A stretch of DNA of 64,000 bases from Endozoicomonas sp. 4G (GCF_023822025.1 NZ_CP082909.1:4501001-4565000); one strand, 5' to 3'; shown: positions 52,501 to 62,239, counted from the stretch's first letter. The notes: generated from the letters alone by a model not told the origin. Translations and numbers: made by a program.

Positions 52501-54084
52501 ACATTCACGCTACATGCCACCGGTAACAAGATCATAACTCTGCTGCGTGAAGGTCAGATCAGCAAGGTTGAACTTGAGCACTACATCAAGGCCATCAGAG
52601 GTGTAGACGGTTATCAGACAGTGGCTGAATTTAAACACTTCCTTGGTAATAAACACGGCGTCAAGGTGGCTGAGTTCAAGGAGGCTATCCAGAAGCTGTC
52701 CGATGAAAGTGCAGAGGCATTCATGCAAAGTGCCTTTACGCCCGTGACTGTCACTGCAACCGATCCGGCAGGCATGCAAGAATCGGTGACTGGCCTGAAA
52801 GAGTACACGACGGCAATCATCGCCAACTATTTTCTTGACGACATTGCCTTTGACAACGGTCGCAGGACGGCAGCCTTCCTGAGCAATCTTCAGGACACCC
52901 TGACACCTTATGCCAATGTTGCGGGAATAACTGAGTCAGAATTTATCATGGCTATCCATGACACATTGATGCAGGCCCATGTCGCAGCTTTTGCACGACA
53001 GTTGTTTGATTACTGGATCAAACCTTCCGCCTCTTTGGTACAGGCCGTCACCTGGTACTACGCCAGTTACAAACCTCTGCTGGCGACCCGTACTGCCCAA
53101 CAGGCTACCGACCAGTCCCTCGCCAACATGGCGGATTTCTATCTTCTGGATCTGACCAATCGGGGCGATTATCTGCACCGGATGTTGACACCTTTCCAGC
53201 ACTGGCTGGAACACTGTGGTGTTGATACTGACCGAACCGATCAGTATGACTACCACAGCGGAATTGAACAAATCGCTGAAATAGGCGGGCTGGCCATGCC
53301 ATTGGGCAAGGCCGCTTCCTCGGCGATTCTGCTGAAAACCGGCTCCGAACTGTTTACCAGACAGTACAATGCCAACCCCCGGATGTATCGCAGCATTGCC
53401 CGTCTGGTGCCAGAAATGGTGAAATCCATGGGTTACAGACAAGGGATTCAGGTACCACTGCTGCACCGGGTGACACCACAAACAGTAAAAACGCTGGCTT
53501 CTGCCACGACTGGCCTGATGCTGGGCCCCATTGCCACTGTCGGAGCATACGTCTACGGTCTTATATCCGGGTTTACCTACGCCCAAATCTTAGGCTTTAC
53601 CCTGGCGTCGAGTCTCACGTTCGACTTCTTTATGAACGACAACAAGCTGCTCACTCAATGGCTGGGTGGACCTCTGGGTCGAAGTCTTGACAGGATTAAC
53701 CGCTGGCGGGGTGCGGGGGAAACGAACCATGACTATCTGAAACGTACCGCTGTTGCCACGCCTCAGGGCTTCAATGAAACCGATGAAGCCTATGCCGACC
53801 GTGTTAAAGTCAGCAACATAATACCTGGCTGGACACGGCACGAAAATTACCTGCAATTCCGCGAACGTCGTGATCGCACCATGAAACTCTATGAGAATGG
53901 CTGGGAGCAGTACTTTAAAAACAATGTCCCTAAATGGTCGTTCTCCCACGCAGAAAGTGTTCCTTACACCTACACTGTTGGGCTTTTCTACCAATCGCAA
54001 CGGGGCGACGATAAAAAAGTTCACAGTCATAACAATCATAATAAGTACAAGGTGCCCCCAATCAAGCCTTCTACCGAGCTTTAA
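49534..54084 (+). CDS. Array paralogue A5: divergent secreted protein, 1,516 aa
   Basis: ATG at 49534; signal peptide MRNNALSLAVAIAIGSSVIA, cleavage near VLA|E. With A6 it forms a second subfamily: the N-terminal domain has VDLFETGENNVARKYTKVLK and a TCAPPS segment. Helical-repeat units include KALKMDDLVDSEQDVYY, SELNIDTSENPYARKK and KALGLKPAPSDTHKQR. A 105-bp unit is present three times at 52165-52479. Right after it, about 130 residues found in A6 are missing in frame: IHTFTLH is joined to ATGNKIITLL. The C-terminal domain is otherwise complete and ends FSHAESVPYTYTVGLFYQSQ. It ends 8 bp before A6. Confidence 0.85.
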   Translation: MRNNALSLAVAIAIGSSVIATPVLAERRLQIRPVNVGDNEQVEFIHSEATVQPTLDDDQQPIPNSFTTTYKAQDVLTCAPPSTGFTGVLYNIDSDVTSVDLFETGENNVARKYTKVLKVGDKSVFRFTHDLAEKQLVIEVRDGMTHRDLVNSVRAQWTGILSLEPLTKIARPDQLFGLLETVDKRAGNLGTSDDYVALATIEVDKVEVNDRTFMRLISGGDQPPELTHLGQSLFVNDEALLAAATSAYIQVHVLGEDLQQQALNDLLAHSKPVGYVVHAEDDTYPVPVGYPKLAVAQAPGEVIVFHGQMQNPHDIAFVETLHNLWQEAEGINPTPTVVAQVKKYKIKSYQYVIRSRQMAVLEEFVARHNAGVNKEQPATLANQDKQAVRALAYYESLHQALVGMIPDRMYGAHEFELTLERIREASSIVTPAWMHHQLETQFSFKPVLRKFMADQHFVQSILNHAPVVTETDVFYTKIVTDQETRLRQQSKTIADLQEEIDYIKTPADEAMPKVLEKLNAVAKALKMDDLVDSEQDVYYRRNAISMKIKTYSITVARLEAEKEALAILETIEESLGMEVDKDDYTASRINRVVRKLRSDDPSESVLATIENAFLKEELPIINKEKRKTKLKRLPGRVDLFIKNPSSLVPRHVKRMLEAVESELNIDTSENPYARKKGVDLITELSSYLEVDFKKGTSLNDQKNVLRGKIQAFREKVNDRCDNYKVNKATNNEIARQLCIEYDSDASVEDQVELIENELRYLDEDVDSAGQPEIHHRTTVIESKLDREMDRLGPKPPYILDRELATARRAEKEAEDKQESLIDAAEKALGLKPAPSDTHKQRATALSNKQLQQTIGSYFTDPKTRQLMLEYRDLQEEIANGETNIEIMREARQAAEEAVEKDGGSFQYTSEQEANGETNIEIMREARQAAEEAVEKDGGSSQYTSEQEANEETNIEIMREARQAAEEAVEKDGGSSQYTPEQEAVLKDIHTFTLHATGNKIITLLREGQISKVELEHYIKAIRGVDGYQTVAEFKHFLGNKHGVKVAEFKEAIQKLSDESAEAFMQSAFTPVTVTATDPAGMQESVTGLKEYTTAIIANYFLDDIAFDNGRRTAAFLSNLQDTLTPYANVAGITESEFIMAIHDTLMQAHVAAFARQLFDYWIKPSASLVQAVTWYYASYKPLLATRTAQQATDQSLANMADFYLLDLTNRGDYLHRMLTPFQHWLEHCGVDTDRTDQYDYHSGIEQIAEIGGLAMPLGKAASSAILLKTGSELFTRQYNANPRMYRSIARLVPEMVKSMGYRQGIQVPLLHRVTPQTVKTLASATTGLMLGPIATVGAYVYGLISGFTYAQILGFTLASSLTFDFFMNDNKLLTQWLGGPLGRSLDRINRWRGAGETNHDYLKRTAVATPQGFNETDEAYADRVKVSNIIPGWTRHENYLQFRERRDRTMKLYENGWEQYFKNNVPKWSFSHAESVPYTYTVGLFYQSQRGDDKKVHSHNNHNKYKVPPIKPSTEL
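52165..52479 (+). repeat. Three tandem 105-bp repeats in A5
   Basis: Units start at 52165, 52270 and 52375 and encode 35 residues each: NIEIMREARQAAEEAVEKDG followed by GS(F/S)QYT(S/P)EQE. They differ at only a few bases, so the expansion is recent and in frame. A6 and A1-A4 have a single copy. Confidence 0.95.
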
Positions 54085-55133
54085 GCAGTACAATGAGAAA
54101 TGTTAACCCCAATGCATTAAGCCTTGCAGTGGCTATTGCCATCGGCTCTTCCGTCATTGCTACTCAGGTACTGGCTGAGCGCAGGCTGCAAATAAGGCCT
54201 GTCGATGTTGGGGACAATGAACAGGTGGAGTTTATTCACAGTGAGGTCACGGTTCAGCCCACTTTAGATGATGACCAACAGCCAATACCCAACTCCTTTA
54301 CCACCACCTATAAGGCTCAAGATGTTTTGACCTGTGCCTCTCCTTCTATGGGCTTTACAGACATTCTTTATAGTATTGATAGTGACGTTACCAGTGTTGA
54401 TCTGTTTGAAACAGGCGAGAATAACGTTGCCCGGAAATACACTAAAGTCGTGAAGGTGGGTGATAAGAGCGTCTTCAGGTTCACCCATGACCTTGCAGAA
54501 AAGCAACTGGTCATTGAAGTCAGAGACGGAATGACCCATCGGGATTTAGTTAAGGCTATTCGTGCTCAATGGTCTGTCATACTGTCATTAGAACCATTAA
54601 CGAAAATCGCCAGACCCGATCAGCTGTTCGGGCTGCTGGAAACTGTCGATAAAAGAGCAGGAAACCTCGGCACAACTGGTGACTATGTTGCCCTTGCCAC
54701 CATTGAAGTAGACAAGGTTGAAGTGAATGACCGTACCTTTATGCGTCTTATCTCAGGGGGTGACCAGCCTCCTGAGCTGACGCACCTGGGTAAATCGCTT
54801 TTCGTCAACGATGAGGCACTTCTGGCAGCGGCCACCTCGGCCTATATCCAGGTTCATGTTCTGGGAGAAGAGTTACAGCAGCAGGCTCTTAATGATCTGT
54901 TAGCGCACAGCAAACCCGTCGGCTACGTTGTACACGCCGAAGACGACACTTATCTTGTACCTGCGGGTTATCCAAAACTGGCAGTAGCGCAAGCGCCGGG
55001 GGAGGTGATTGTTTTCCATGGTCAGATGCAGAATCCCCATGATATCGCTTTTGTAGAAACCCTCCATAGCCTCTGGCAAGAAGCTGAAGGTATTAACCCC
55101 ACCCCGACAGTAGTAGCACAGGTTAAAAAATAT

Positions 55134-56667
55134 GGCTCTTCAGGGATATCTGTGGGTAAAACCAGCCAGCCTGTGAGGATAAAGCTACAGAGTAACCTCT
55201 AAGTTGGAAACAAATAGTCGGCACATGAAGGATTGGAAACCGCTGACTCTGCAAACCAGTTTGCAACGCTATCAGCGCCCTGAGGTTAGCAAACCAGTTC
55301 TTAAGAGGTATCCGCGGGTAAGAATGATCAAACTTAAAGGTAGAAGCACCAGCGGCTGATTTCTGGTAGTTTTTTGTTAGCAGACAAAAAAACAGAAGAG
55401 ACCGCTGATGCTAATAAAAACTATCCTAAATAAAGTGCATAAACTCAAGTCATTTGTTTATCAGGATGTCCAATTCGGCAATTATCAGGGTGAAGATGTG
55501 TTCAATGTCACCGTGGTTCCAAGGAAGAACAGTCGGGCTCTCTGCTCTGGCTGCCAAAAACCAGCACCAGGCTATGATCACCTTACTGAACGCCGTTTCG
55601 AGTTTGTTCCCCTCTGGGGAATCAGAGTTTTCTTGCTCTATAGAATGCGCCGAGTGGAATGTAAGACATGCGGCGTAAAGGTTGAGCAAGTTCCATGGGC
55701 TGAAGGTAAAAAGGAACTGACCAAAGTCTACATGCAATTCCTGGCAAACTGGGCCAGAAAACTTTCCTGGAAGGAGGTTGCCAGTACTTTCAATACTTCG
55801 TGGGAAAAAGTATTTCATGCTGTGGAGTACATGGTTGAGTGGGGCAAAGCAAATCGCTCACTCGACCATATCAAGGCTATTGGGGTTGATGAAGTGTCTT
55901 ACCAGGTTGGGCACAAATACCTGACAGTGGTTTACCAGATTGATCGTGGTTGTACCCGGCTGTTGTGGGTTGGTAAGGACCGTACAGAAGCGACGATTCG
56001 TAGCTTTTTCTCTTTCTTTGGCCCCGAACGTAGTGAGCGATTGGAGTATGTCTGCTCTGACATGTGGAAGCCCTACGTAAAAGCAATCACTGAGTTTGCC
56101 AGTCAGGCGCTGCATATTCTGGATCGATTTCATATTGTCTCCATGCTGAACAAAGCTATCGATGAGGTCAGGGCATCAGAACAAAAACAGCTTCAGGCTG
56201 ATGGTTATGAGCCTGTTTTGAAGAAGACTCGTTGGTGTCTCCTCAAACGGAAGGAGAACCTGACCGAGAAAGAGGAGATCAAGTTAAATACGGTACTCCA
56301 GTATAACCTCAAAAGTGTCAGGGCTTATCTGCTCAAGGAAGAGTTTCAAGTGTTCTGGGACTACATATCACCACACTGGGCAGGGAAGTATCTGGATCGG
56401 TGGTGCACAAGAGTCATGAGGTCAAAGATAGAACCCATGAAGAAAGTAGCCAAAACTGTTCGACGACACAGGCCGTTGATTCTGAATTGGTTCAAGGCAA
56501 AAAAGGCATTTTCCAGCGGAATTGTTGAAGGTCTGAACACCAAGGTAAAACTCACTACGAGAAAATCGTACGGTTTTAGGACCTACAAATGTGCAGAAAT
56601 TGCTTTATATCATGCACTGGGCCATCTGCCTGAACCAGAAATGACCCACAGATTTTACTGACGAGGC
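55134..56667 (+). mobile_element. ISL3-family insertion sequence, copy 2 (1,534 bp)
   Basis: Same length and nearly the same sequence as copy 1, in opposite orientation. It is flanked by AAAAATAT at 55126-55133 and 56668-56675. The uninterrupted target is preserved in A5 (GTTAAAAAATATAAGATC at about 50552-50570), which proves the element boundaries. Confidence 0.97.
55408..56661 (+). CDS. ISL3-family transposase, copy 2
   Basis: 417 aa, intact, with the same zinc-finger and DDE motifs as the first copy. Visible differences from copy 1 are three residues (K/E in RLEYVCSD, R/T in KLNTVLQ, T/A in LYHALGH). Two near-identical intact copies within 43 kb point to recent transposition. Confidence 0.95.
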   Translation: MLIKTILNKVHKLKSFVYQDVQFGNYQGEDVFNVTVVPRKNSRALCSGCQKPAPGYDHLTERRFEFVPLWGIRVFLLYRMRRVECKTCGVKVEQVPWAEGKKELTKVYMQFLANWARKLSWKEVASTFNTSWEKVFHAVEYMVEWGKANRSLDHIKAIGVDEVSYQVGHKYLTVVYQIDRGCTRLLWVGKDRTEATIRSFFSFFGPERSERLEYVCSDMWKPYVKAITEFASQALHILDRFHIVSMLNKAIDEVRASEQKQLQADGYEPVLKKTRWCLLKRKENLTEKEEIKLNTVLQYNLKSVRAYLLKEEFQVFWDYISPHWAGKYLDRWCTRVMRSKIEPMKKVAKTVRRHRPLILNWFKAKKAFSSGIVEGLNTKVKLTTRKSYGFRTYKCAEIALYHALGHLPEPEMTHRFY

Positions 56668-59600
56668 AAAAATATAAGATCAAAAGCTACCAGTACGTCA
56701 TTCGAAGCAGGCAGATGGCAGTGCTGGAAGAGTTTGTTGCACGGCACAATGCTGGCGTTAACAAAGAGCAACCGGCGACGCTTGCAAACCAGGATAAACA
56801 GGCAGTGCGTGCGCTTGCCTATTACGAGTCTCTCCATCAGGCATTGGCCAGCATGATTCCAGATAGAATGTACGGAGCCCATGAATTTGAGTTCACACTG
56901 GAACACATCAGAGCCGCTTCGTCCACCGTCACGCCAGCCTGGATGCATCATCAACTCGAAGCGCAGTTCAGCTTTAAACCCGTACTTAGAAAGTTTATGG
57001 CTGATCAGGATTTTGTTCAGAATATTCTGAATCATGCACCCGTTGTCGCCGAAACCGATGTTTTATACATTAAAACGGTGGCTGATCAGGAAACACGCCT
57101 ACGTCAACAAGCTAAGACCATTGCAGACCTGCAAGAAGAAATTGATTACATCAAAACACCCGCCGACGAAGCCAGGCCTGAAGTCCTTGAGAAACTGAAT
57201 GCCGTGGCAAAAGCCCTGAAGATGGATGACCTCGTCGATAGCGAGCAGGATGCGTATTACCGTCGTAACGCCATCTCCATGAAAATTAAGACTTACAGCA
57301 TAAAGGTAGCCAGACTGGAGGCAGAGAAAGAGGCTCTGGAAATACTGGAAACAATAGAAAAGTCGCTCGGAATGGAAGTCGATAAAGATGATCACAAAGC
57401 AGCAAGGCTTGACAGGGTTCTTGGAAAACTTAGAAGCGATGACCCCTCAGAATCGGTACTGGCTACGGTAGAGCATGCCCTCTTGAAAAAAGAGCTCCCG
57501 GTTATTAGCAAAGCAACAAGGAAAATAGAACTCAGAAGGCTCCCGAGGCGTCTTAACTTATTGATCAAAAACCCATCGATGCTTGTCCCAAGACACGTGA
57601 GAAGGATGCTTGAAACGGTAGAGAACGAGCTGAACATCGACATCAGTGAAAACCCTTATGCCAGAAAAAAAGGTGTAGATCTTATTACCAAACTGTCTTC
57701 GTGTCTGGAAGTAGACTTTGAAAAAGGTACCAGTCTCAATGACCAGAAGAATGCCCTGAGAGGCAAAATTCAGGCATTAATAGGAAGAGTAAACGACCTC
57801 TGTGACAATGATCATTTCACTAGAGAGACAAACAATGAAATTGCTCGTCAACTTGGCATTGAGGACTATGAGAGTGATGCTTCTGTAGATGATCAGGTCG
57901 AACATATTGAAGAAGTACTCAGGGAGCTGGATGAAGAGGTTGACTTTGCGGGTCGGCCTCTAATATATGATCGTACCACAGTCATTGAAGATAAGCTTGA
58001 CAGGCAAATGGACCGTCTGGGACCTAAACCCCGATACATTCTTGATCGTGAGCTGGCCGCAGCCAGACGGGCAGAGAAAGGAGCTGAAGACGAGCAGGAG
58101 TCGGTTATCGACGCTGCTGAAAAAGCCCTGGGCCTTAAACCTGCCCCTTCTGACACTCATGAACAACGGGTTACTGCCCTGATAAACAAGCAGCTGCAAC
58201 AAACAAGCGATTCTTATTTTACTGACCCTAAGACCCGGCAACTGATGTGGGAACAGCGCGATCTGCAAGAGGAGATTGCAAGCGGGGAAGCGAACATTGA
58301 GATCATGAGGGAAGCCCGGCAGGCTGCCGAAGAAGCCGTCAAAAAGGACGGTGGTTCCTTCCAGTACACGCCGGAACAGGCAGAAGTTCTGAAAGATATT
58401 CACAAATTCACGCTACACCCTCTCAAAAGACAAGCTCTGGAAGCCACCATTGGCCTGAAAAAAGCAGCAGTGAAAAGCGGTAAGGGAACACTACTCCTTA
58501 TGTTTTTCGATTTTGACAATGAATTGGCACCGATTCGCTTGCAGGCACGAATAGGAGGCAAACTGACGTTTGAACAGACCAGCCAGATTGTAGAAACTTT
58601 CAAGAGCTTGGAGGCGGCCTACCCGGAACCCTCTACGTCTGAAGAAGCTGATCCCCGGGATATCATTACTACAGTCGAAATTCTGGCGGCCAGAGCATGG
58701 ATTTACATAGAAAAAGGGGCACAAGAATACGACGATGAAATTTGCCGCATGGGCTCAGCCTTCGTCGAGCATCAACCAGAGGACTTAAAAAGCTTCTCGG
58801 AATACTTCGATACCCATTCTGCCACCGGTAACAAGATCATAACTCTGCTGCGTGAAGGTCTGATCAGCAAGGTTGAACTTGAGCACTACATCAAGGCCAT
58901 CAGAGGTGCAGACGGTTATCAGACAGTGGCTGAATTTAAACACTTCCTTGGTGATAAACACGGCGTCCGGATGCCTGAGTTCAAGAAGGCTGTCCGGATG
59001 CTGTCCGATGAAGGTGCAGGGGCATTCATGCAAAGTGCCTTTACGCCAGTGACTGTCACTGCAACCGGTCCGGCAGGCATGAAAGAATCCGTTGTCGGCC
59101 TGAAAGAGTACGCAGCGGCGATCATCGCCAACTTTGTCCTTGATGATATTGCCTTTGACAACGGTCGCAGGACGGCAGCCTTCCTGAGCAATCTTCAGGA
59201 CACCCTGACACCTTATGCCAATGCTGCGGGAATATCTGAGTCAGAATTTATCATGGTTATCCACGACACATTGATGCAAGCTCATGTCGCAGATTTTGGA
59301 CGACAGTTGTTCGATTACTGGATCAAACCTTCTGCCTCTCTGGTACAGGCCTTCACCTGGTACTACTCCCATTACAGACCTCTGCTGGCGATCCATACTG
59401 CCTGGCAGGCTGCCGAGCATTCCCTCGAGCACATGGCCTGTCTCTATTATCTGGACCTGACCAACCGGGGTGATTATCTGCACCGGATGCTCACACCGTT
59501 CCAGCACTGGCTGGAGTACTATGGTGTTAATAGCAACCGAACCGAACAGTATGACTTCCACAGCGGAATTGAACAAATCGCTGAAGTGGGCGGGCTGGCC

Positions 59601-60335
59601 ATGCCATTGGGCAAGGCCGCTTCCTCGGCGATTCTGCTGAAAACCGGCTCCGAACTGTTTACCAGACAGTACAATGCCAACCCCCGGATGTATCGCAGCA
59701 TTGCCCGTCTGGTGCCAGAAATGGTGAAATCCATGGGTTACAGACGAGGGATTCAAATACCACTGCTACACCGGGTGACACCACAAACAGCAAAAACACT
59801 GGCCTCTGCCACGACCGGCCTGATGCTGGGCCCCATTGCCACTGTCGGAGCATACGCCCACGGTCTTATATCCGGGTTTACCTACGCCCAAACCTTAGGC
59901 TTTGCCCTGGCGTCGAGTCTCACGTTCGACTTCTTTATGAACGACAACAAGCTGCTCACTCAATGGCTGGGTGGACCTTTGGGTCGAAGTCTTGACAGGA
60001 TTAACCGCTGGCGGGGTGCGGGGGAAACGAACCATGACTATCTGAAACGTACCGCTGTTGCCACGCCTCAAGGCTTCAATGAAACCGATGAAGCCTATGC
60101 CGACCGTGTGAAAGTCAGCAACATAATACCTGGCTGGACGCGGCACGAAAATTACCTGCAATTCCGCGAACGCCGTGATCGCACCATGAAACTCTATGAG
60201 AATGGCTGGGAGCAGTACTTTAAAAACAATGTCCCTAAATGGTCGTTCTCCCACGCAGAAAGTGTTCCTTACACCTACACTGCTGGGCTTTTCTACCAAT
60301 CGGAACGGGCCGATGATAAAAACAATCCGCCCCCA

Positions 60336-60480
60336 GTGAACTACTCGCCCCTAAAGGAGCAAGCTTCCAATACTAAGCAACTACCGGAGTAGTTACCGTT
60401 CTTTTCTTTTTTGACGTTTCACTGCGAGCTGCGGAAGAGGGCTTGCCCTTTTCCGACTTACATTTCGCTCCACGTCCTTT
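60336..60480 (-). ncRNA. Predicted TnpB guide (omega) RNA region
   Basis: In IS200/IS605 elements the guide RNA scaffold comes from the right end, overlapping the tnpB 3' end, and the guide is the flanking DNA. By that rule the scaffold lies here and the guide would start TGGGGGCGGATTGTTT (minus strand below 60336). The exact 5' end is not determined. Confidence 0.4.
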
Positions 60481-61785
60481 AGTCAGCACAGGAATTCCTT
60501 TGCCAACCAACTCCGTTCCAGAGTCCATGAAAAACTTAATTGCTCGTTTCTTGATTACGATGCTGGCGTTTCTGTCAGCGTTGTCAAAGTGTCCACATTG
60601 ACCGCAAAGAAACCGTTCTTGTGTCTTGCGGTTGTCGGGGTGAGTGTGACCGCAATTAGCACACTCTTGACTCGTAAAGGGTGCAGGCACTTTGAAGACT
60701 GCTTTGCCTGCTTTTGCTGCTTTATATCGGGTGTAGGTCTCCAAGAAGTGCCATCCTACGTTGAGAATGGCCTTGTTCAGTCCGGCTTTTTGTTTCGCCT
60801 TGTTGGAGATGAACTTTCCGTTTTGATCTTTTTTTGCCTTTGGCCTGCGAGTCATTTTTGAGGTTTTCAGATCTTCGAAAACAATGACCCTGGCCTTGCT
60901 GTCAACCATTTTACGGCTGGTTTTGTGACAGAAATCTTGCCGAATGTTGGCTACTTTCTTGTGCTGCCTGCTAATCCTGTTCTTTGTTTTCTGACGACGG
61001 TTAGAGCCTTTGGTTTGGCGAGACAAACGGCGCTGAAACCTCTTCAGGTATCGCTTGCGCTTATCCATGCTCTTTGTCTGGTTTTCTGTAAAGTCGTAAG
61101 GCTTAACGCCAGTATGAACAGGTATAACAACACCTCGATCGACGCCGATAACATGCGCTTCCAGCCACACTTTGGAAGCACCTTTGAGGTATTCCAAATG
61201 CTCTTTTTCTGTTGCTGGTTCTTCTGATCCATCGTCATAACAGAAAGAAACAGAGTACTGACCAGCCTCTTTTCTAATGTAAATGGATTTTGGTTCGCTG
61301 AATGGACGGTGAGTTTTAAACGACAAATAACCAATATTATTGGTCTTTGTACCAATGAAAAGACGGGTTACACCATCTTCACAGATATCGAACCGGAACA
61401 CTTCATTGGTGAGGTAAATGCTACCCTTGTCTGTCTTGGCTTTTTTCTTTGGATTACCGCACAAGCCATTCATGTACTTCCGGTAGGTCTTATACCAGTT
61501 GGTAGCCGAGTTTCTGATTATCTGACTGGGACAATCGGATAACCAGGGTGATAACTCTTCGCTTTTGAATTGGGCTGCCTTTGTGTCAACAGGGGCATGC
61601 GTACCTATGGGGCAGTATTTTTTTGCGTAAGTGCTGTAATAACGATGTTCATCACATTTCGCATTCCAGATAAACCGAGCGCAACCCATCCACTGAGACA
61701 GAACCAACTTTTGCTGATCTGTTGGATTGGCTTTGAGTCGGATACCTTGCAGCATTACATAACCTGTTGAATTGAATGGCTTCAT
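60373..61785 (-). CDS. tnpB: TnpB RNA-guided nuclease (IS605 OrfB)
   Basis: About 470 aa from ATG 61785 (a TTG at 61812 and an ATG at 61755 are alternatives). The N-terminal OrfB HTH is IRLKANPTDQQKLVLSQWMG. The split RuvC triad is complete: Asp in VIGVDRGVVIPVHTG, Glu in RVIVFEDLKTSK and Asp in HFDNADRNASIVIK. The zinc ribbon is SQECANCGHTHPDN with FLCGQCG. TnpB proteins are RNA-guided DNA nucleases that cut the empty donor site and so help retain the element. With tnpA ruined, this copy is a stand-alone TnpB, though still potentially active. Confidence 0.93.
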   Translation of the reverse strand: MKPFNSTGYVMLQGIRLKANPTDQQKLVLSQWMGCARFIWNAKCDEHRYYSTYAKKYCPIGTHAPVDTKAAQFKSEELSPWLSDCPSQIIRNSATNWYKTYRKYMNGLCGNPKKKAKTDKGSIYLTNEVFRFDICEDGVTRLFIGTKTNNIGYLSFKTHRPFSEPKSIYIRKEAGQYSVSFCYDDGSEEPATEKEHLEYLKGASKVWLEAHVIGVDRGVVIPVHTGVKPYDFTENQTKSMDKRKRYLKRFQRRLSRQTKGSNRRQKTKNRISRQHKKVANIRQDFCHKTSRKMVDSKARVIVFEDLKTSKMTRRPKAKKDQNGKFISNKAKQKAGLNKAILNVGWHFLETYTRYKAAKAGKAVFKVPAPFTSQECANCGHTHPDNRKTQERFLCGQCGHFDNADRNASIVIKKRAIKFFMDSGTELVGKGIPVLTKGRGAKCKSEKGKPSSAARSETSKKKRTVTTPVVA

Positions 61786-61826
61786 GCTAGTCTGGCTAGA
61801 AATATCTGTCAAATATGAGGTTTTTA

Positions 61827-62052
61827 TGTACGAATGGAGATCGGTAGATCATGTGTATTTAGGAATAACGTACATCTAGTATTTGTTACTAAATACCGTA
61901 GAAACGAGTTCAGCAGGGAAATGGTAGGCAAGCCAAAGGGAAAGTCGTCTTATACATTAAGGCGTGAATACTGGGAGCACATAAAGCCGATGTTATGGGG
62001 GAAACACTTCTGGAGAAAGCCAGAAAACACCGCCTTCAGAAAAGTCTGTTAA
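61827..62052 (+). pseudogene. tnpA: Remnant of IS200-type transposase TnpA
   Basis: The N-terminal signature NNVHLVFVTKYRRNEFS and the C-terminal signature KGKSSYTLRREYWEHIKPML, WGKHFW of IS200-type TnpA are joined, and the middle with the catalytic HUH pair is missing. The N-terminal codons also need a frameshift (MYEWRSVDHVYLGI in another frame). It cannot be functional. Confidence 0.8.
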
Positions 62053-62138
62053 AACTTCTAAGCGACTGTCACAGCAAGGCTAACACCTTGCGCTGGCTAG
62101 ACCCGCCCCTGAAGGAACGGGTTTGCGCCAGCATTTCG

Positions 62139-62175
62139 ATCAAGCCTTCCAGCGAGCTTTGAGGTAGTAGAATGA
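62139..62175 (+). pseudogene. Truncated array junction after the IS605 element
   Basis: ATCAAGCCTTCCAGCGAGCT then TTGAGGTAGTAGAATG repeats the end of an array gene (IKPSSEL stop), the intergenic box and an ATG at 62172. The next gene is gone: only about 26 codons follow before the rRNA terminator and 5S gene. This marks the original right end of the array. Confidence 0.85.
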
Positions 62176-62194
62176 AAAATAAGCAAGGAATAAA

Positions 62195-62226
62195 CAAAAA
62201 CCCCAGTCGATCTCTCAACTGGGGTT
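62195..62226 (-). terminator. rRNA operon terminator
   Basis: On the minus strand AACCCCAG and CTGGGGTT form an 8-bp stem with a 12-nt loop followed by TTTTG. It lies 14 bp beyond the 5S 3' end. Confidence 0.9.
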
Positions 62227-62239
62227 CTGCTGTATTCAA

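Larger units (their letters stand above)
54093..60392 (+). pseudogene. Array paralogue A6, split by ISL3 and altered at its 3' end by IS605
   Basis: The N-terminal part 54093-55133 (signal peptide MRNVNPNALSLAVAIAIGSS) is 90% or more like A5 by eye. ISL3 copy 2 is inserted in codons for QVKKY; the rest, 56676-60392, is open. Removing the IS and one 8-bp duplication restores QVKKYKIKSYQYVIRSRQ exactly as in A5, giving a protein of about 1,580 aa. The current first part ends YGSSGISVGKTSQPVRIKL inside the IS; the second part would need an internal start (for example 56715) and lacks an export signal. The last 19 codons come from an IS605-type element inserted at 60336; the native end would have been NNPPPIKPSSEL. 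Probably non-functional now. Confidence 0.85.
60336..62138 (-). mobile_element. IS605-type element, TnpB intact, TnpA deleted
   Basis: Boundaries follow from the array junctions. A5 has GGCTTGAT|TGGGGGC on the minus strand; here GGCTTGAT borders 62138 and TGGGGGC borders 60336, so the 1,803-bp element sits exactly 3' of TTGAT without a target duplication, as IS200/IS605 elements do. TTGAT is also the target described for ISDra2. Both ends share CGCCCCTRAAGGA within subterminal hairpins (60343-60364 and 62101-62122). tnpB points to the right end (low coordinate), and a remnant tnpA is divergent. Confidence 0.88.

Noticed and set aside
52069..52535. Three overlapping minus-strand frames with strikingly repetitive proteins
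   Set aside because: They only mirror the three 105-bp repeats coding in A5 on the plus strand.
61834..62052. Intact small gene of 72 codons
   Set aside because: It is a fusion of the two ends of an IS200-type TnpA with the catalytic middle missing.
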